Counted from the first letter of the stretch, positions 18,388-27,061 are shown. The stretch: 64,000 bases of DNA from Sphingomonas oleivorans (GCF_003050615.1 NZ_NWBU01000004.1:682001-746000), one strand, 5' to 3'. Numbers and translations are program-made. Notes: a model not told the origin generated them from the letters alone.

Positions 18388-19389
18388 TCAGGCCCGCATG
18401 TTCAGCAACAGCTTTCCCTGCACCGTCCGGCTCTCCAGCCGGCGATGGGCCTCGGCGGCCTGCCCGAGCAGCAGGACATCATCGACGAGCGGAGCGATCC
18501 GGTTGGCCGCCAGCAGATCGAGCAGCGCCATCAGATCCTCGCGAAAGGCGCTGGCGGCCCGCCGGGCGGCCGTGCTGACGCGGTAGAATACCGCACGTCT
18601 GTCGCCGGCAAGCAGCGATCGGACCTTGAGCGCGAGCAGATGCAGCGCGATACGCGGCATGATCGGCCCCCTGCCGAGCATGCCCGTGAAGCCGTAATTG
18701 ACGAGCCGACCACCGGGCGCGAGCAGCCGCATGCCGCGCCAGGTCTCACGACCGCCAATGGGATCGAGGATGATATCGAAGCCGCCGATCTTCGCGGCGA
18801 CATCGGCGGTTTGCTGCGCGTTCGAGAGATGGGTCGCGCGATAGCGGCGGACGGCGGCTGCCTTCTCCTGTGCAGCGACGCCATAGGCGATGAGGTCCAG
18901 CGCGGCAGCGAGATCGAGCACGGCGGAACCGACGCCCCCGGCCGCGCCATGCACCAGGACGGACTCGCCCGCCTGCGCATCGGCCACCCGGCGCAACATC
19001 TGCCACGCGGTCACATAGTTGAGCGTCAGGCAGGCTGCCGCCTGCGGATCGACTTCCGCGGGCACAATCGCGATCCTGTCGACCGGCACAAGGGCATGGC
19101 TCGCATAGCCGCCGAGAAAGGTGAGCCCGACGACCGTCCGGCCGAGCAGATCCTGATCCACCTCCTCGCCGACCGCCTCGACCGTGCCGACGACATCCCA
19201 GCCCGGCGTGTAAGGAGGCCGTGGACCGCCCGGATAGTCGCCCATCCGCATCAGCAGATCAGAATAAGCGACACCGGCATATTGGACCGAGACCAGAATT
19301 TCGCCTCTTGCCGGGGAAGGAATATCGACGGAGCGAAGGTCCAGCACATCCGTGGCGCCGAAGCGTTCGACAACGACCCGCCGCACCAT
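18388..19389 (-). CDS. Medium-chain dehydrogenase/reductase, quinone oxidoreductase-like
   Basis: 333 residues from ATG 19389. Visible are the GroES-like domain (MVRRVVVERFGATDVLDLRS, PYTPGWDVVGTVEAVG) and the Rossmann domain with SVLVHGAAGGVGSAVLDLAA near residues 140-160. DIILDPIGG and GRLVNYGFTG follow, and the end is VQGKLLLNM. No structural or catalytic zinc cysteines are apparent, which favours NAD(P)H quinone oxidoreductases or zeta-crystallin. Its start codon overlaps the stop of the upstream membrane gene by one base. It is probably TetR-regulated, acting on a quinone or enone-like compound. Confidence 0.88.
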   Translation of the reverse strand: MVRRVVVERFGATDVLDLRSVDIPSPARGEILVSVQYAGVAYSDLLMRMGDYPGGPRPPYTPGWDVVGTVEAVGEEVDQDLLGRTVVGLTFLGGYASHALVPVDRIAIVPAEVDPQAAACLTLNYVTAWQMLRRVADAQAGESVLVHGAAGGVGSAVLDLAAALDLIAYGVAAQEKAAAVRRYRATHLSNAQQTADVAAKIGGFDIILDPIGGRETWRGMRLLAPGGRLVNYGFTGMLGRGPIMPRIALHLLALKVRSLLAGDRRAVFYRVSTAARRAASAFREDLMALLDLLAANRIAPLVDDVLLLGQAAEAHRRLESRTVQGKLLLNMRA

Positions 19390-19748
19390 CACCGCGCACT
19401 CCGCCAGAGATACCGGATGAGGATCAGGCTTGCCACGAGCGACGTCAGGAGGCCTATCGCCGCGCCGATGCCGAAGCGACCCTGCACCAGATAATCGGCG
19501 GTCGCCGTGGCGAACACGCCGACGCCCATGCCGAAGGCGAGCAGCAGTGCCGGGAACATGCGCGGTGAAGGCAGCAGCGAACCTGCGATCAGAACGGCGC
19601 ACACAATGAGGTCGGGCACGAGGAAGATATTCGTCGCCCGCCAATTGTCGCCGACAAAGAGGAACGCGACCGTGCCTGCAGCGGTGCCCACCGCTACGAT
19701 GCGGAGCAGCACGGCAGGAAGCCAATCCGATCTGCGTTCATTTTGCAT
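19389..19748 (-). CDS. Small four-helix membrane protein
   Basis: About 119 residues from ATG 19748. Helices include LLRIVAVGTAAGTVAFLFVG, IFLVPDLIVCAVLIAGSLLP, FPALLLAFGMGVGVFATATA and IGLLTSLVASLILIRYLW. The family is not recognised. It is the first gene of the operon (membrane protein, MDR, MipA) that diverges from the TetR gene at 19821. Its promoter lies over two operator palindromes. Confidence 0.66.
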   Translation of the reverse strand: MQNERRSDWLPAVLLRIVAVGTAAGTVAFLFVGDNWRATNIFLVPDLIVCAVLIAGSLLPSPRMFPALLLAFGMGVGVFATATADYLVQGRFGIGAAIGLLTSLVASLILIRYLWRSAR

Positions 19749-19773
19749 TGCCGACCGATCCCGAGCGGGTTTA

Positions 19774-19819
19774 TGCGAGTCATAACTCGCAAAAGAGGAT
19801 TTACGAGCTAGGACTCGCA
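19774..19819. promoter_or_regulatory. Two TetR operators between divergent genes
   Basis: TGCGAGTCATAACTCGCA (19774-19791) is a perfect 7-4-7 inverted repeat. TACGAGCTAGGACTCGCA (19802-19819) is an imperfect copy with the same right arm, ending one base before the TetR ATG. The pair is 28 bp apart centre to centre and covers the promoters of both the TetR gene and the membrane-protein/MDR/MipA operon. Confidence 0.68.
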
Positions 19820-19820
19820 T

Positions 19821-20462
19821 ATGTCAACTGAAGATGGTGCCAAGGCCCCGATCCGGCGGCGCGAACGGGGCGAACGGCGAATGGCGCAGATCGTCGAGGC
19901 CGCCGCCGTGGTGCTGGTCGAGCGCGGCTATGAGAATGCGAACACCAACCTGATCGCCGCGCAGGCCGGCATCTCGCCCGGCTCGCTCTACCAATTCTTC
20001 CGCAACAAGGAGGAGATCGCCCGGGCCGTGGCCCGGAACTACGCCGCGATTTTCGCCGAGGCGCTTGACCAGGCCTTCCTGATCGAGATCGCCGACCTGC
20101 CGGTGGAAGCCATGGTCGACCGTATCGTCGACACGCTGATCGCAGTGAACGTCGCGCATCCGGCGCTCCGCACGGTCTTTCGCGGCTGGGATGCGCCGCC
20201 GGGTCTCGCCGAAGCGATCCGGCCTCTGCAGGAGGGCATCATCGACCGGGTTACGATGATCGTCGCACGGCGCCTGCCCGGCCTGGCGGAGGCGGAGCGG
20301 AGGGTTATCGCGACAGTCACTATCGAGATTTTCCGCGGGCTCGTGCCGCTCGTCCTGCTGTCCGACACGGAAAGACGCCCCGTCTTCACCCGCGAGCTCA
20401 AGCGCGCGCTCACCAGCTATATCGCCGCAGCTGAGACGGATGCCGCACTTCACGTCAGGTGA
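19821..20462 (+). CDS. TetR/AcrR family transcriptional regulator
   Basis: 213 residues. The N-terminal DNA-binding domain is ERRMAQIVEAAAVVLVERGY, then NTNLIAAQAGISPGSLYQFF. The C-terminal domain (EIFRGLVPLVLLSD) is a ligand-binding helix bundle without a family-specific motif. ATG 19821 immediately follows the second operator copy, so autorepression is likely. The divergent operon encodes a membrane protein, an oxidoreductase and an outer-membrane protein, so the effector is probably a toxic or catabolised small molecule. Confidence 0.9.
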   Translation: MSTEDGAKAPIRRRERGERRMAQIVEAAAVVLVERGYENANTNLIAAQAGISPGSLYQFFRNKEEIARAVARNYAAIFAEALDQAFLIEIADLPVEAMVDRIVDTLIAVNVAHPALRTVFRGWDAPPGLAEAIRPLQEGIIDRVTMIVARRLPGLAEAERRVIATVTIEIFRGLVPLVLLSDTERRPVFTRELKRALTSYIAAAETDAALHVR

Positions 20463-20491
20463 AGCCAGCCCGCTGGGAACGGCAAGGCTGG

Positions 20492-21190
20492 TCATCGAGC
20501 GGCCTGGCCGCGAGGGCGAGGGCGTTCGACCGCTGCCTTGGATGCCGACAAGGTGTCGCGCATCATCTGGGCATATTGGCGCTCCAGGAAGAATTTGCGG
20601 AAGAGGAAGTCGCCGAACGCGCCGAAGAATCCCGGCCACCGGTTGCGGCGAAGCTGGAAGCCATATGTCCATCGCACCAGCGTGCGCCCGTCACGAAGCT
20701 GCGTATGGACGAAACGGCCGACGCCATATTCGATCGGGCGGGCCTGCCTGGTCGAATAGTTCCACACAACATAGCGGAACTCCGCAGGGCTGGCCTCTTC
20801 CCGCCTGACCAGGATCTGCTCGACCAGGGTCGATCCGTCGCTCAGGCAGGTGATACGGCGGGCACCGGCGGGCTCGAACGCGCCGGGCGTCAGCATGAAT
20901 GTCCCGGTAACGCGGGGCAACGATCCCTCCTGCTGGATCGTATCCTCCAGCGAGGTCGCTTTCGCGACCGCCAGCACCCGCGAGAGCGGTGCATCGATGA
21001 TGCTCTCCTCCATGTGCGAAACCAGATTCTCGAAGGGCGCTGTCCGCGGTGGGGGCGTATCGACAAAGCCTGCAGGCGGCCGGCAGGCCGCGGCAGCATC
21101 GGACGCAAAGCTGAGGCATGTGGCTGCGGCGATTGCGGCCGCGATCCGTCTCCACGGGCGAAGAGCCCCCTTGTGCGTTCGGCAGGTCAT
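20492..21190 (-). CDS. Exported SRPBCC-like protein
   Basis: 232 residues. A probable signal peptide (RRIAAAIAAATCLSFASDAAAA) is followed by a START/SRPBCC-like fold: MEESIIDAPLSRVLAVAKAT, GTFMLTPGAFEPAGARRITC, EFRYVVWNYSTRQARPIEYG and VRWTYGFQLRRN. SRPBCC proteins bind hydrophobic ligands. Export of one is less usual. It is divergent from a TetR gene at 21269, with two perfect palindromes in the gap, and is probably its target. Confidence 0.66.
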   Translation of the reverse strand: MTCRTHKGALRPWRRIAAAIAAATCLSFASDAAAACRPPAGFVDTPPPRTAPFENLVSHMEESIIDAPLSRVLAVAKATSLEDTIQQEGSLPRVTGTFMLTPGAFEPAGARRITCLSDGSTLVEQILVRREEASPAEFRYVVWNYSTRQARPIEYGVGRFVHTQLRDGRTLVRWTYGFQLRRNRWPGFFGAFGDFLFRKFFLERQYAQMMRDTLSASKAAVERPRPRGQAAR

Positions 21191-21201
21191 GTCGGCCCCT
21201 A

Positions 21202-21246
21202 GTTGACAGCGTCAACCCAATGGCCGATCCGGTTGACGATGTCAAC
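21202..21246. promoter_or_regulatory. Two perfect TetR operators in a divergent promoter
   Basis: GTTGACAGCGTCAAC (21202-21216) and GTTGACGATGTCAAC (21232-21246) are both perfect 6-3-6 inverted repeats. They lie 30 bp apart centre to centre and are bounded by CTA and TAG, so the whole block is itself nearly symmetrical. It lies between the SRPBCC gene start (21190) and the TetR start (21269). Confidence 0.72.
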
Positions 21247-21268
21247 TAGGCGGGCTAGGCTCGCTTGG

Positions 21269-21835
21269 ATGAGCACGCGTGACAGCCTGATCGCCGCCGC
21301 CGCCGGTCTCCTGGACAGTTCCGGTCCCGATGGGGTTACGTTGCGTGCGGTCGGCAAGTGCGCGGGCGTCTCGCACAACGCGCCCTACAAACATTTCCAG
21401 GACAAGGAGGCGCTGCTTGCCGCGGTGGCGGCGCAGGAACTGCGTGTTCGCGGGGCCGCAATGCAGGCTGCGGTCGAGGAGGCCGCGACACCGCTCGACG
21501 CCCTTCGGGCGATGGTGCGCGATCATGTGGACTGGGCGATGCGCCACCCGCGTCGCTTCCACCTCATATTCGGCCTATGGACGCGATATGACGAAGAGCT
21601 GGATCGTGCCGCCGGCGAGACGCGGCGGCTGTTCGTGCAGGCGGTCCGGGCAGCGCGCGAGAGCGGCGCCCTTCGCGCGCATGACGACGAACGAACGGCG
21701 GCGTTGCTCATGTCCCTGGCGCATGGTGCCATTGATCTGGCGCTTGGCGGACATCTTGCCGAAGACGGAAAAGGACGCGCGGACCCGCAGGGCCTGGTCG
21801 ATGACCTGATCGCCGTGCTCAGCGTCAATCCCTAG
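21269..21835 (+). CDS. TetR/AcrR family transcriptional regulator (WHG-type C domain)
   Basis: 188 residues from ATG 21269. The helix-turn-helix is VTLRAVGKCAGVSHNAPYKH, followed by FQDKEALLAAVAAQEL; HNAPYKHF is characteristic of the TetR subgroup with a WHG-like C-terminal domain. The ligand domain contains RHPRRFHLIFGLWTRYDEEL. An upstream start at 21203 would run through the operators and is unlikely. It is divergent from the SRPBCC gene. Confidence 0.88.
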   Translation: MSTRDSLIAAAAGLLDSSGPDGVTLRAVGKCAGVSHNAPYKHFQDKEALLAAVAAQELRVRGAAMQAAVEEAATPLDALRAMVRDHVDWAMRHPRRFHLIFGLWTRYDEELDRAAGETRRLFVQAVRAARESGALRAHDDERTAALLMSLAHGAIDLALGGHLAEDGKGRADPQGLVDDLIAVLSVNP

Positions 21836-22309
21836 GGGCCGAAACGCGCCGGTCTCCTGATCAGCCGGTCGGCGTCACGGCCCGCGAGATCTCTCCCACA
21901 TCGTCGAGGAACTGGATCGCTCCCTGCCCCAGCTTCCGGTGCGATCGGTGCATGGCGATGGTCCTTATTATTGGAAGGGCGGGTCAGCAGACCTCGACTC
22001 AACTGTCGCTGCCGGAATATTGGTCGGCCGTGCGGATCAACGGGATTGCGCCCTGCACGGCCTGTCTTCCGACGAAGCCCTTTGCGTCTCTCGATGCGCC
22101 GAAAACGCCGGCCGGGATCGGGATCATTCCGGGCCTCCCGTCAAGGCCGATCTGGGCTTCGACAGCCTGAATTCACGCCGAAGGACCGGAAAGCCGTGGA
22201 ACGCCGGAGCGCCCGACCGGCTGGGCTCGGGCGCGCTTTCGCCTCCCCTGCCCTCTATAGTAGAAGCGGGCGGAGATAGTCCCTCATCGGACCGGACCGG
22301 GAGGATGTC
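21836..22309. other. 474-bp gap, possible gene remnant
   Basis: No complete gene is seen. A 30-codon minus-strand reading (21861-21953), whose end is AIQFLDDVGEISRAVTPTG, looks like the tail of a real protein without its body. The plus-strand frames around 21939-22313 are Pro/Arg-rich and unrecognisable. This may be decayed coding sequence. No hairpin or repeat stood out. Confidence 0.3.
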
Positions 22310-22687
22310 ATGATTCACCATGTCTCGGTTGGCACCAATGATATCGGACGCGCCCGGGCCTTCTACGATCCGGTCCTGTCGCTGCTCGGCGTTCGGCTGC
22401 TCGCAGAGAATGGAAAATCCGCCGACTATGGCGTCGGCGAAATATTGTTCAGCGTGGAAACGCCGATAGACGGCCGGCCCGCAAGCGCAGGAAATGGCGT
22501 CCATATCGCCTTCCAGGCGCGCGATCGCGCGATGGTCCGGGAATTTCATCGGCTCGCGCTGGCGCATGGCGGCACCGATGAAGGGGTGCCCGGCGTCCGG
22601 CCCGAATATGATGCCCATTATTTCGGGGCCTTCGTCCGCGATCCGGATGGAAACAAGATCGAGGCTGTCACCTTCTCAGCCAAATGA
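22310..22687 (+). CDS. VOC family protein (glyoxalase/bleomycin-resistance fold)
   Basis: 125 residues from ATG 22310, behind GGGAGGATG. The sequence follows the VOC pattern: MIHHVSVGTNDIGRARAFYD, YDPVLSLLGVRLL, GVHIAFQARDRAMVREFHRL, and YFGAFVRDPDGNKIEAVTF. The metal-site His near the N terminus and Glu near the C terminus are present. These single-domain proteins are often lyase or dioxygenase-like; the substrate is unknown. It stands alone. Confidence 0.86.
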   Translation: MIHHVSVGTNDIGRARAFYDPVLSLLGVRLLAENGKSADYGVGEILFSVETPIDGRPASAGNGVHIAFQARDRAMVREFHRLALAHGGTDEGVPGVRPEYDAHYFGAFVRDPDGNKIEAVTFSAK

Positions 22688-22781
22688 CGGCCGACACCGG
22701 ATTCATGGTGAGGCTAGGCCATGCATGACAGGCATTGCGATCCGAGCGTCCCGACATCTGCGCGCATATCCTTGCCGGAGG

Positions 22782-23804
22782 TCAGAATGGCGCGGACTTG
22801 CTGTCGAGATCGGGCAAATCGACGATCGATGGTGGCGGGAGCAGGGTGACCGACTTTCCCAGCTCGATGACTTCACGGTCATGACCCATGGCGAGCGGCC
22901 CCGAATAGCCGGCCGCACGAACCCGGGACAGGATCGCGGCGTCGCCAGGGGCGCCGCCCAGTTCCTTCTTCACGATATGAGAAAAGATAGCGAGCTTTGG
23001 GCGCGTCTCGACGAACAGACGCGCCGCCTGTTCGGGCGTCGTCAGCTTCGCGAGTACGCCCTGCATCTCCGGCAACGCGCTGAGCCGCGGGCTGAACGCG
23101 ATGACGTTGCTCACGACAAGGTCCACATCCTGTGCCGCCGCGACGACATTCGCGCTGTACGTCGTGTCACCGGACAGCACGGCTGCGTGGCCTGCGCGGT
23201 CGATGCGATAGCCGAAGGCCGGATTGCCATCGTCATGCTCGACGGCGAAGGCGGTGACACGCATGCCGTCGCGGTCGAAGATCGTGCCAGGCGCGAGCTC
23301 GTGCACGGTCACCGCGATCGCCCCGGCGGGATTGAAGCGATTGACGCGACTGGCAACGTCATGGCCGTACATCGCCAGCATGCCCGACACCATCGCGCGC
23401 GTTCCCGGCGGTCCCCAGATCTCCAGCGGCGCAGTGCGGCCGAGCAGGAACCAGGGCGTGATCCACAGATCGGGCAGGCCCGCAATATGGTCGCTGTGAA
23501 GATGGGTCAGGAAGATGCGCGTAATTCGCTTTGGATTGATGCGCTGTTCGTAAAGACGCTGCAAGATGCCGCGCCCGGCATCGAAGAGCAGCAACGTGTC
23601 GCCGCCTTCGACGAGCGTCGCATAACCGGCCCGGTCGGGCGTAAGCTCGGGCCCGCCCGTTCCCAGCAGATGAATGCGCAACGCAGGCGGTGCCGCCGAG
23701 ACTGCCGGCGAGGTTCCGACGAGGAACAGCGCAGCCAGAACCGTGCCCAGGGCCGAGGCGGACGAACATCTACGCATCCAGGCGCAGCGGGCATTGCGGA
23801 TCAT
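22782..23804 (-). CDS. Exported MBL-fold metallo-hydrolase
   Basis: About 340 residues from ATG 23804, with GGAGGTGG upstream. A signal peptide (SASALGTVLAALFLVGTSPA ... VSAAPP) is followed by an RNase Z-like metallo-beta-lactamase domain: HLLGTGGPELTPDRAGYATL, the zinc motif FLTHLHSDHIAGLPDLW, the Asp in LSGDTTYSANVV, and a distal His in IFSHIVKKELGG. The preserved HxHxDH motif argues for an active hydrolase in the periplasm. Relatives include arylsulfatase-like and phosphodiesterase-like enzymes; the substrate cannot be told. Confidence 0.88.
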   Translation of the reverse strand: MIRNARCAWMRRCSSASALGTVLAALFLVGTSPAVSAAPPALRIHLLGTGGPELTPDRAGYATLVEGGDTLLLFDAGRGILQRLYEQRINPKRITRIFLTHLHSDHIAGLPDLWITPWFLLGRTAPLEIWGPPGTRAMVSGMLAMYGHDVASRVNRFNPAGAIAVTVHELAPGTIFDRDGMRVTAFAVEHDDGNPAFGYRIDRAGHAAVLSGDTTYSANVVAAAQDVDLVVSNVIAFSPRLSALPEMQGVLAKLTTPEQAARLFVETRPKLAIFSHIVKKELGGAPGDAAILSRVRAAGYSGPLAMGHDREVIELGKSVTLLPPPSIVDLPDLDSKSAPF

Positions 23805-24255
23805 AAAACCACCTCCAGAAGCTGCCATTTGCAGCATGATCGGCGAACGGCTGCAACAAGGCGGATACGGCCGTTCGGCTGTGCGCCTTCGACCGGCGTC
23901 ACCAATGTCCGCATCATGGAATGCTTTCGGCTCTCGCGGTGCAAAATGGTGTCCAGCGACCGCAATTCCGTGCTTCCCTGCGAGCGCGATGAGGTGACGG
24001 TCGATCAGGTCGGCGGTGCCGGGCAGCTGCTCCGAGAGGAACCAATCGGTTCAGGGACGGTTCGCATTCCCAAGTTGCTGCTACAGAAGGGCCGCGACCG
24101 GAGGCTTGATCCCAAGCGGAAAAAGGCATGACCCCAACGGCATTTCCTCGGCCCGGCGGATTGACGAGCGCGCTGCGGCTCGACGGAACCCCGCCAGGCG
24201 GCAGGCACTGATCGGACGATCGGGATCAGGCAATGACCGAAGGAGCCGGCAGGGG
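23805..24255. other. 451-bp gap upstream of the glycoconjugate cluster
   Basis: This should contain the promoter of the glycoconjugate genes, but I cannot identify one. A 71-codon frame (about 23919-24131, start MECFRLSRCKMVSSDRN, end RLDPKRKKA) is open on the plus strand. It has no Shine-Dalgarno and no known domain. It could be a fragment or chance. Confidence 0.3.
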
Positions 24256-25407
24256 ATGAAGTTCGTCATTTTCGGCCTGACGGTCAGCTCGTCCTGGGGC
24301 AACGGCCATGCGACCTTGTGGCGCGGGCTGATCCGTGCGCTCGCCCGCCAGGGACATTCGGTCGCCTTCTTCGAGCGCGATGTTCCCTATTATGCGGCCA
24401 ATCGCGACCTCCGATCGCTCTCGGACGGCGCGGCGCTTGTCCTCTATCCCGATTGGGAGAGCATTCGTCCGGCAGCCGCGGCGGCGCTGGCCGATGCCGA
24501 CGTCGCGATGGTCACATCCTATTGCCCGGACGGGATCGCGGCTGCCGCGCTGATCTTCGACAAAGCGCCGGGCGTCGCTATCTTCTACGATCTCGACACG
24601 CCGGTCACGCTGGCGCGGCTCAGCGCCGGGGAAGCGCTTCCCTATCTGCCGCCGCAGGGGCTGGGCGAGTTCGACCTGGTGCTGAGCTATACCGGGGGCC
24701 AGGCGCTCGATGCGCTTCGCGACCGGCTCGGCGCGCGCCGGGTCGCGCCGCTCTACGGTCATGTCGATCCGGACCAGCACCGGCCCGCCGCGCCGATGCA
24801 GGCGTTCCGCGCCGACCTCTCCTATCTCGGCACCTTCGCCGCCGACCGGCAGGCGGCACTCGAAATCCTGTTCATCGAACCGGCGCGGCTGCGGCCCGGC
24901 TGCCGATTCGTCCTTGGCGGCTCCGGCTATCCGCAGGACTTCCCCTGGACCGACAATATCTATTTCGTGAAGCATCTGCCCCCGCCCGATCACCCGGCCT
25001 TCTTCAGCTCCTCCCGCCTGACCCTGAATGTCACCCGCAGCGACATGGCGACGATGGGCTATTGCCCCTCCGGGCGCCTGTTCGAGGCGGCTGCCTGCGG
25101 AACGCCTATACTCAGCGACTGGTGGGAAGGGCTCGACGCCTTCTTCGAACCCAGGGCCGAGATTCTGATCGGCCGCAGCGCGGAGGATGCGATCGCGGCG
25201 CTCGACCTTTCGGACGAAGAGATGGCGCGTATCGCCAAAGCAGCCCGCGATCATGTGCTCGGGGCGCACAGCTCAGCGCACCGCGCACGCCAACTGGTCG
25301 AACTCATCCGGGACATCGGCGCGCTGGCGCCAGCGATCGCGCCGACCATGGGGCCGACCACGGAGCCGACCATGGGACTGGGCGCCCGACTAGCGACAGG
25401 AGGATGA
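24256..25407 (+). CDS. CgeB-like glycosyltransferase (GT-B fold)
   Basis: 383 residues from ATG 24256 behind AGGAGCCGGCAGGGG. The N-terminal half reads SSSWGNGHATLWRGLIRALA and HSVAFFERDVPYYAANRDL. The C-terminal half has ADLSYLGTFAADRQAALE, then the donor-site region GYCPSGRLFEAAACGTPILS with DWWEGLDAFFEP, as in CgeB/Glyco_trans_1_2 proteins. It probably transfers a sugar from a nucleotide donor in the cytoplasm. It is the first gene of a plus-strand cluster with a nucleotidyltransferase 2 bp downstream. The C-terminal tail contains a 12-bp tandem repeat (TMGPTTEPTMG). Confidence 0.84.
   Translation: MKFVIFGLTVSSSWGNGHATLWRGLIRALARQGHSVAFFERDVPYYAANRDLRSLSDGAALVLYPDWESIRPAAAAALADADVAMVTSYCPDGIAAAALIFDKAPGVAIFYDLDTPVTLARLSAGEALPYLPPQGLGEFDLVLSYTGGQALDALRDRLGARRVAPLYGHVDPDQHRPAAPMQAFRADLSYLGTFAADRQAALEILFIEPARLRPGCRFVLGGSGYPQDFPWTDNIYFVKHLPPPDHPAFFSSSRLTLNVTRSDMATMGYCPSGRLFEAAACGTPILSDWWEGLDAFFEPRAEILIGRSAEDAIAALDLSDEEMARIAKAARDHVLGAHSSAHRARQLVELIRDIGALAPAIAPTMGPTTEPTMGLGARLATGG
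25341..25376. repeat. Three 12-bp tandem repeats in a glycosyltransferase tail
   Basis: GCCGACCATGGG occurs at 25341-25352 and 25365-25376, with the variant GCCGACCACGGA between them. Copy-number change would add or remove four residues without shifting frame. Confidence 0.6.
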
Positions 25408-25408
25408 T

Positions 25409-26170
25409 ATGTGGGGCGTGATACCGGCGGCAGGCAACGGCACACGCATCCAGCCACTCGCTTTTTCCAAGGAGCTGCTGCCGGTCGGCGGCCGGTCCGA
25501 GGAGCGCATCGAACGGCCCAAGGCGGTCAGCGAATATCTGGTCGAACGGATGGTATGCGGCGGCGCCGACAAGATCTGCTTCGTCATCTCGCCCGGCAAA
25601 TCCGACATCATGGAATATTATGGCGGTAGCCGGGTGCCGGGCGCCGATATCGCCTTCATCGTCCAGCCGCGCGCGATCGGCCTGTGCGACGCCATCTTTC
25701 GCGCATGCCCGGTCGTGCCGAAGGACGAACCGGTCGTGATCGGCCTGCCGGATACGATCTGGTTCCCCGAAGACGCGCTGTGCGCGCTGCCCGACGACAG
25801 GCTTTCCTTCCTGCTCTTCCCGGTCGACCAGCCTCGTTTCTTCGACGCGGTAATGACGGACGAGGCCGGCCGGGTGCTCGAAATCCAGGTCAAGTCGGAG
25901 GCGGCGCGATCCAACTGGATCTGGGGAGCCTTCAAGATGCCCGGGCACATCTTCCACGAGCTGCACCATTTCTGGCGCGCCCGGCCCGAACCCGACGAAT
26001 ATGTCGGGACGCTGGTCAACGCCTGGCTTGCGCAGGGCGGCGAGGCCATGGGCGTGCGCGCGGGCCTATCCTATGTCGATGTCGGCACGCTCGACGGCTA
26101 CCGCTCGGCCATGCAACTGCTCCGACCGGCTGCACAAGAACAAGATATGTCGGCGCGGATCCCAATGTGA
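25409..26170 (+). CDS. Sugar-1-phosphate nucleotidyltransferase
   Basis: 253 residues. The pyrophosphorylase signature VIPAAGNGTRIQPLAFSKEL then LPVGG (residues 4-27) gives the nucleotide- and phosphate-binding loop. IVQPRAIGLCDAIFRA and VIGLPDTIWFPEDAL give the second conserved region, with GLPDT in the place of the metal-site GD. This is the RmlA/GlmU-type fold that makes NDP-sugars. The insertion ERIERPKAVSEYLVERMV replaces the usual KP.I.Y motif but keeps KAVSEYL. Two bases separate it from the glycosyltransferase, and its stop overlaps the next start, so it presumably supplies this cluster's sugar donor. Confidence 0.88.
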   Translation: MWGVIPAAGNGTRIQPLAFSKELLPVGGRSEERIERPKAVSEYLVERMVCGGADKICFVISPGKSDIMEYYGGSRVPGADIAFIVQPRAIGLCDAIFRACPVVPKDEPVVIGLPDTIWFPEDALCALPDDRLSFLLFPVDQPRFFDAVMTDEAGRVLEIQVKSEAARSNWIWGAFKMPGHIFHELHHFWRARPEPDEYVGTLVNAWLAQGGEAMGVRAGLSYVDVGTLDGYRSAMQLLRPAAQEQDMSARIPM

Positions 26171-26985
26171 AGGAACTTCTGGAGAAATTCCGCTCCGGCA
26201 CCGCGATTGAGGAACCGATCGCGATCGTCGCCGCCCATCCCGACGACGAGACGATCGGGATCGCCAGCCGCCTCGGCCGCATCAAGCGGCTGCGGCTGAT
26301 CCATCTCACCGATGGCGCACCGCGCGATCATGCCGACGCGCATCGCAAGGGCTTCGCCGACTGGAAAGCCTATGCCGAGGCGCGCGAGCGGGAGCTTTGC
26401 GCCGCGCTGGACCGGCTCGGCGCGGCCGGGGCAGAGCGACGGCGCTACGCCTTTGCCGACCAGTCGGCCATTTTCGCAGCCCGCGAGATCGCCGATCGGC
26501 TGGTCGATGACCTGGCCGGCATGGCGGCGGTGCTGACCCATCCTTACGAACATGGCCATCCGGATCATGATACGGCCGCTCTGGCCGTATGGATGGCCTG
26601 TTGCACCCTCGCCGGGCGCGACGGACGGCCGCCCGAGCATATCGAATTTGCCTGCTATCATCGCGACGGCAATGCGGGGCTGTTCGGTCGTTTCCGGGCC
26701 ACCCCCGCCCGCGCGGAAATCCGGATCGATCTCGACGCCGGGGAGGAGGCGACCAAGCGCGCGGCCATCGCCTGCTTCGCCAGCCAGGCGGCCATGCTCG
26801 CGCATTTTCCGCTCACCCCCGAACGGTTTCGTCGCGCACCGGATTATGATTTCGCCGCGCCGATCTCGCCCGGCGCGGCGCTCTACGATCTTTTCGGCTG
26901 GGATATGACCAGCACGCGCTGGGAAGAGGCTGCCGCCGCTGCGCTCGGCCGCCGAACGGGCGCGACGAACGGCGCGGCGCGATAA
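26167..26985 (+). CDS. PIG-L family N-deacetylase
   Basis: 272 residues from GTG 26167, which overlaps the previous stop (GTGA). Zinc motif AHPDDETIGIASRLG near residue 22 and HPYEHGHPDHDTAALAVW near 125 provide the two-part metal site of PIG-L/LmbE deacetylases. The family removes N-acetyl from GlcNAc conjugates, as in MshB, BshB and PIG-L itself. Position between a nucleotidyltransferase and a GT4, with acyltransferases downstream, suggests that a GlcNAc-type conjugate is deacetylated and then re-acylated. Confidence 0.9.
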   Translation: MKELLEKFRSGTAIEEPIAIVAAHPDDETIGIASRLGRIKRLRLIHLTDGAPRDHADAHRKGFADWKAYAEARERELCAALDRLGAAGAERRRYAFADQSAIFAAREIADRLVDDLAGMAAVLTHPYEHGHPDHDTAALAVWMACCTLAGRDGRPPEHIEFACYHRDGNAGLFGRFRATPARAEIRIDLDAGEEATKRAAIACFASQAAMLAHFPLTPERFRRAPDYDFAAPISPGAALYDLFGWDMTSTRWEEAAAAALGRRTGATNGAAR

Positions 26986-27061
26986 CCCGCATGATGGGTT
27001 GGTGGAGCGGCAGCAGCTACTCTGCCGAACTACGTCTCTAGGACGATAGTTCGAGGTACGC

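Noticed and set aside
19390-19725. Long N-terminal extension of the MDR oxidoreductase
   Set aside because: It is Arg-rich and overlaps a convincing membrane protein in another frame; the MDR family begins at MVRRVVVERFGA.
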